Below, one piece after another: positions 62,760 to 64,000 of a stretch of 64,000 nt of DNA. Location: positions 1,302,001-1,366,000 of the forward strand of contig JADKIR010000004.1 of NCBI GenBank assembly GCA_016722655.1, written 5' to 3'. Origin of the DNA: Cytophagaceae bacterium (GTDB lineage: Bacteria; Bacteroidota; Bacteroidia; Cytophagales; Spirosomataceae). The notes beneath the pieces were generated by a model. That model did not search any database. It had not been told where the DNA came from and saw nothing but the letters and a program-made list of their open reading frames with translations. Position 1 is the first letter of the stretch. Each line of letters opens with the position of its first letter. The position numbers and the translations under genes were made by a program.

Positions 62760-63118
62760 ATATGTAGTCCAATCTCTTTTTTAAAATACTCAATAATGTA
62801 ATTTTTGATAAATTCTTCCTGAATCTTTAGGTCAACATTTGGTAAAGGTTTTATGTTTTTCCAATGTGGCCACCCATCTTTATCAATACCTTCTAATTCG
62901 TAAAAATCGCCAAAACTCAAGACTTTGCACATCGCAATGTGCATTAAATCTTGCTTTTCTTCTTTGGAAAAATTAATATTTCCCTTACCCAACTCCTGGA
63001 CACCAATCAAAAATAATACGGAATTGATGTCATTGGGTTTTTTACCGGTATTCTGATGTAAAAAACGAATCAAATTGTTCCATATTTCTTTATTATCTTT
63101 GATTTCTTTATCCATCAT
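62756..63118 (-). CDS. Conserved hypothetical protein coupled to xth
   Basis: A 120-residue soluble protein with a helical N-terminal part (IWNNLIRFLHQNTGKKPNDI) and a segment GIDKDGWPHWKNIKPLP, rich in aromatic residues. Not recognised as a named family; no signal peptide. It ends by overlapping xth (ATGA), so a link to DNA repair is possible by context only. Its start (either of two adjacent ATGs) is only about 17 bases from the divergent comF start, so the two promoters must overlap. Confidence 0.7.
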   Translation of the reverse strand: MMDKEIKDNKEIWNNLIRFLHQNTGKKPNDINSVLFLIGVQELGKGNINFSKEEKQDLMHIAMCKVLSFGDFYELEGIDKDGWPHWKNIKPLPNVDLKIQEEFIKNYIIEYFKKEIGLHI

Positions 63119-63135
63119 TTGCTATTAGGTCCGAT

Positions 63136-63828
63136 ATGAAAAAATTATTTGACTATTTTTTAGACTTTCTTTTCCCCAGAGTCTGTGTGGCATGTAAAAA
63201 AAACCACCTTGGCTCCGAACAGTTTATTTGTTATGAATGCCTGATTGATATTCCCAAGACTAATTCTCATTTCCAGCAAATCGAGCTAATAGAGCGAAAG
63301 TTTTGGGGCAAATTAGCTGTAAAACACACCTATTCTTTTTTAAAATTTTCAAAAAAAGGAAAAGTTCAGAATATACTACATGCACTTAAATACAAAAATA
63401 AGCCTGAATTGGCAGAATATCTTGGAAAAATGTATGCAAATGATTTAAAAGAGATGAATTTGCATGAAAAAATTGACCTTTTGATAGGAATTCCACTTCA
63501 TAAGGACCGTCAGAAATTCAGAGGATACAACCAGTCGGATATGTTTGCCAAGGGTTTATCAGAGGTTTTGGATATTCCTTATTCAACAACCTGTCTTAAA
63601 CGGAATACTTTTACTATTTCACAAACAAAAACGGGAAGCCGTTTTAAAAGGCATGAAAACATTAAGGGTGTTTTTGAAATTGAAAATCCGGAAGAGATCA
63701 TCGGAAAAAGAATTGCGATAGTTGATGATGTTTTGACAACGGGTTCAACAATTGAAATTGCCGGTAATTTATTATTGGGAAATGGATGTAAGGAGCTGTA
63801 TATAATAACAATAGCCTCGGCTTATTGA
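63136..63828 (+). CDS. ComF-family phosphoribosyltransferase-like protein
   Basis: A 230-residue protein. Seen: an N-terminal zinc-finger-like pair (CVACKKNHL and ICYECL), the linker HALKYKNKPELAEYLGKMYA, LIGIPLHKDRQKFRGYNQSD, and a PRPP-binding loop IAIVDDVLTTGSTIEIAG at about residues 200-217. These are the ComF/amidophosphoribosyltransferase hallmarks. ComF proteins are needed for DNA uptake in transforming bacteria, but many relatives are of unknown role. It is divergent from the hypothetical gene with a 17-base gap. Confidence 0.92.
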   Translation: MKKLFDYFLDFLFPRVCVACKKNHLGSEQFICYECLIDIPKTNSHFQQIELIERKFWGKLAVKHTYSFLKFSKKGKVQNILHALKYKNKPELAEYLGKMYANDLKEMNLHEKIDLLIGIPLHKDRQKFRGYNQSDMFAKGLSEVLDIPYSTTCLKRNTFTISQTKTGSRFKRHENIKGVFEIENPEEIIGKRIAIVDDVLTTGSTIEIAGNLLLGNGCKELYIITIASAY

Positions 63829-63843
63829 TAAACCGAGGCTATT
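63810..63843. terminator. Possible terminator hairpin at the comF stop
   Basis: 11-bp stem AATAGCCTCGG/CCGAGGCTATT with a 12-base loop that holds the comF TGA stop. The T tract after it on the plus strand is weak, so efficiency is uncertain. It also faces the convergent GldJ-like gene. Confidence 0.65.
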
Positions 63844-63864
63844 CTATAATTTAATAAGTAATTC

Positions 63865-64000
63865 TTAAAGCTTGGTTTTTCCTTTAGGACCAACAGAAAT
63901 CATAGCACAACGGAAACCGATAGTAGCAGTTGATGAATCCTGATCAAGGTATCTTCTTGTACCTGGGGACAACCAATAAGCCACATCATTCCAAGAACCA
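63865..64000 (-). CDS. 3' end of a GldJ/GldK-like gliding-motility lipoprotein (FGE-sulfatase fold)
   Basis: Only the last 45 codons are in the window; the gene starts beyond the right edge. Seen: GSWNDVAYWLSPGTRRYLDQ, then STATIGFRCAMISVGPKGK, the C-terminal pattern of formylglycine-generating-enzyme-fold proteins, in particular the GldJ/GldK lipoproteins of Bacteroidota gliding and type IX secretion. Other family members share this ending, so the exact paralogue is uncertain. Stop codon TAA at 63865-63867. Confidence 0.75.
   Translation of the reverse strand, partial: GSWNDVAYWLSPGTRRYLDQDSSTATIGFRCAMISVGPKGKTKL

Noticed and set aside
1..64000. CRISPR arrays, transposases, integrases or prophage
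   Set aside because: No regularly spaced repeats and no mobility proteins were seen anywhere in the window, including around the SEFIR gene.

Overview
The window looks like chromosomal DNA of a Bacteroidota bacterium, most likely of the order Cytophagales. The reasons are the low GC content, the lack of Shine-Dalgarno sites, several promoters of the Bacteroidota type (TTG, about 19 bases, then TAnnTTTG), the protein families present (GldJ/GldK-like lipoprotein, DUF4175, GH3-serine hydrolase fusion, tail-specific S41 protease), and clpX, tig-clpP, rel, a Fur-family gene with purA, mnmG and xth homologues of Bacteroidota type. Genus cannot be fixed from the sequence alone.

Layout. 1-4.1 kb: the 3' end of a tagaturonate reductase gene, a membrane protein and clpX. 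4.5-17.5 kb: an exopolysaccharide locus of two convergent operons that overlap by 9 bases at their ends. The plus operon carries an outer-membrane-efflux-like protein, a chain-length regulator with a degenerate tyrosine-kinase domain, a flippase, a polymerase, three glycosyltransferases and an unlisted 37-residue membrane peptide. The minus operon carries three glycosyltransferases and an acetyltransferase. 17.8-28.1 kb: a DinB-like protein, a PadR regulator with its membrane partner, clpP, trigger factor, tRNA-Leu(UAG), the (p)ppGpp enzyme Rel, a Fur-family regulator, purA and a LytTR regulator. 28.2-34.7 kb: a four-gene operon of planctomycete-type haem/DUF1549/DUF1553, DUF1501, sugar isomerase and haem-LRR proteins. 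34.7-48.3 kb: a GH3-serine hydrolase fusion, an ABC-F ATPase, a lone AT-rich SEFIR-domain gene (candidate anti-phage defence), small enzymes, gcvT and an S41 protease. 48.4-63.1 kb is almost all on the minus strand: a broken outer-membrane protein, an oxidoreductase, an exonuclease, nadA, TPR and Ig-like envelope proteins, mnmG, a DUF4175 protein and exonuclease III. comF and the 3' end of a GldJ/GldK-like gene close the window.

The most notable signals are not genes. A 375-base, extremely AT-rich gap (54797-55171) carries one perfect DnaA box, two TTTTCCACA boxes, a weaker fourth box and three exact TTGTTTATAA repeats. Two adjacent palindromes with the parS core GTTTCACGTGAAAC lie 3.5 kb away, in the mnmG leader. 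Together with mnmG, a frequent oriC neighbour, this suggests that the window covers the replication origin and the ParB loading site.

Four genes (the GH3 fusion, an outer-membrane protein, nadA and the DUF4175 gene) are each broken by exactly one missing base in a 4-5 base homopolymer. Adding one base gives a full-length product in every case, so sequencing or assembly error is more likely than true gene decay. Several starts were moved downstream because a signal peptide or a promoter -7 box lies inside the longer open frame (clpP, padR, gcvT and others).
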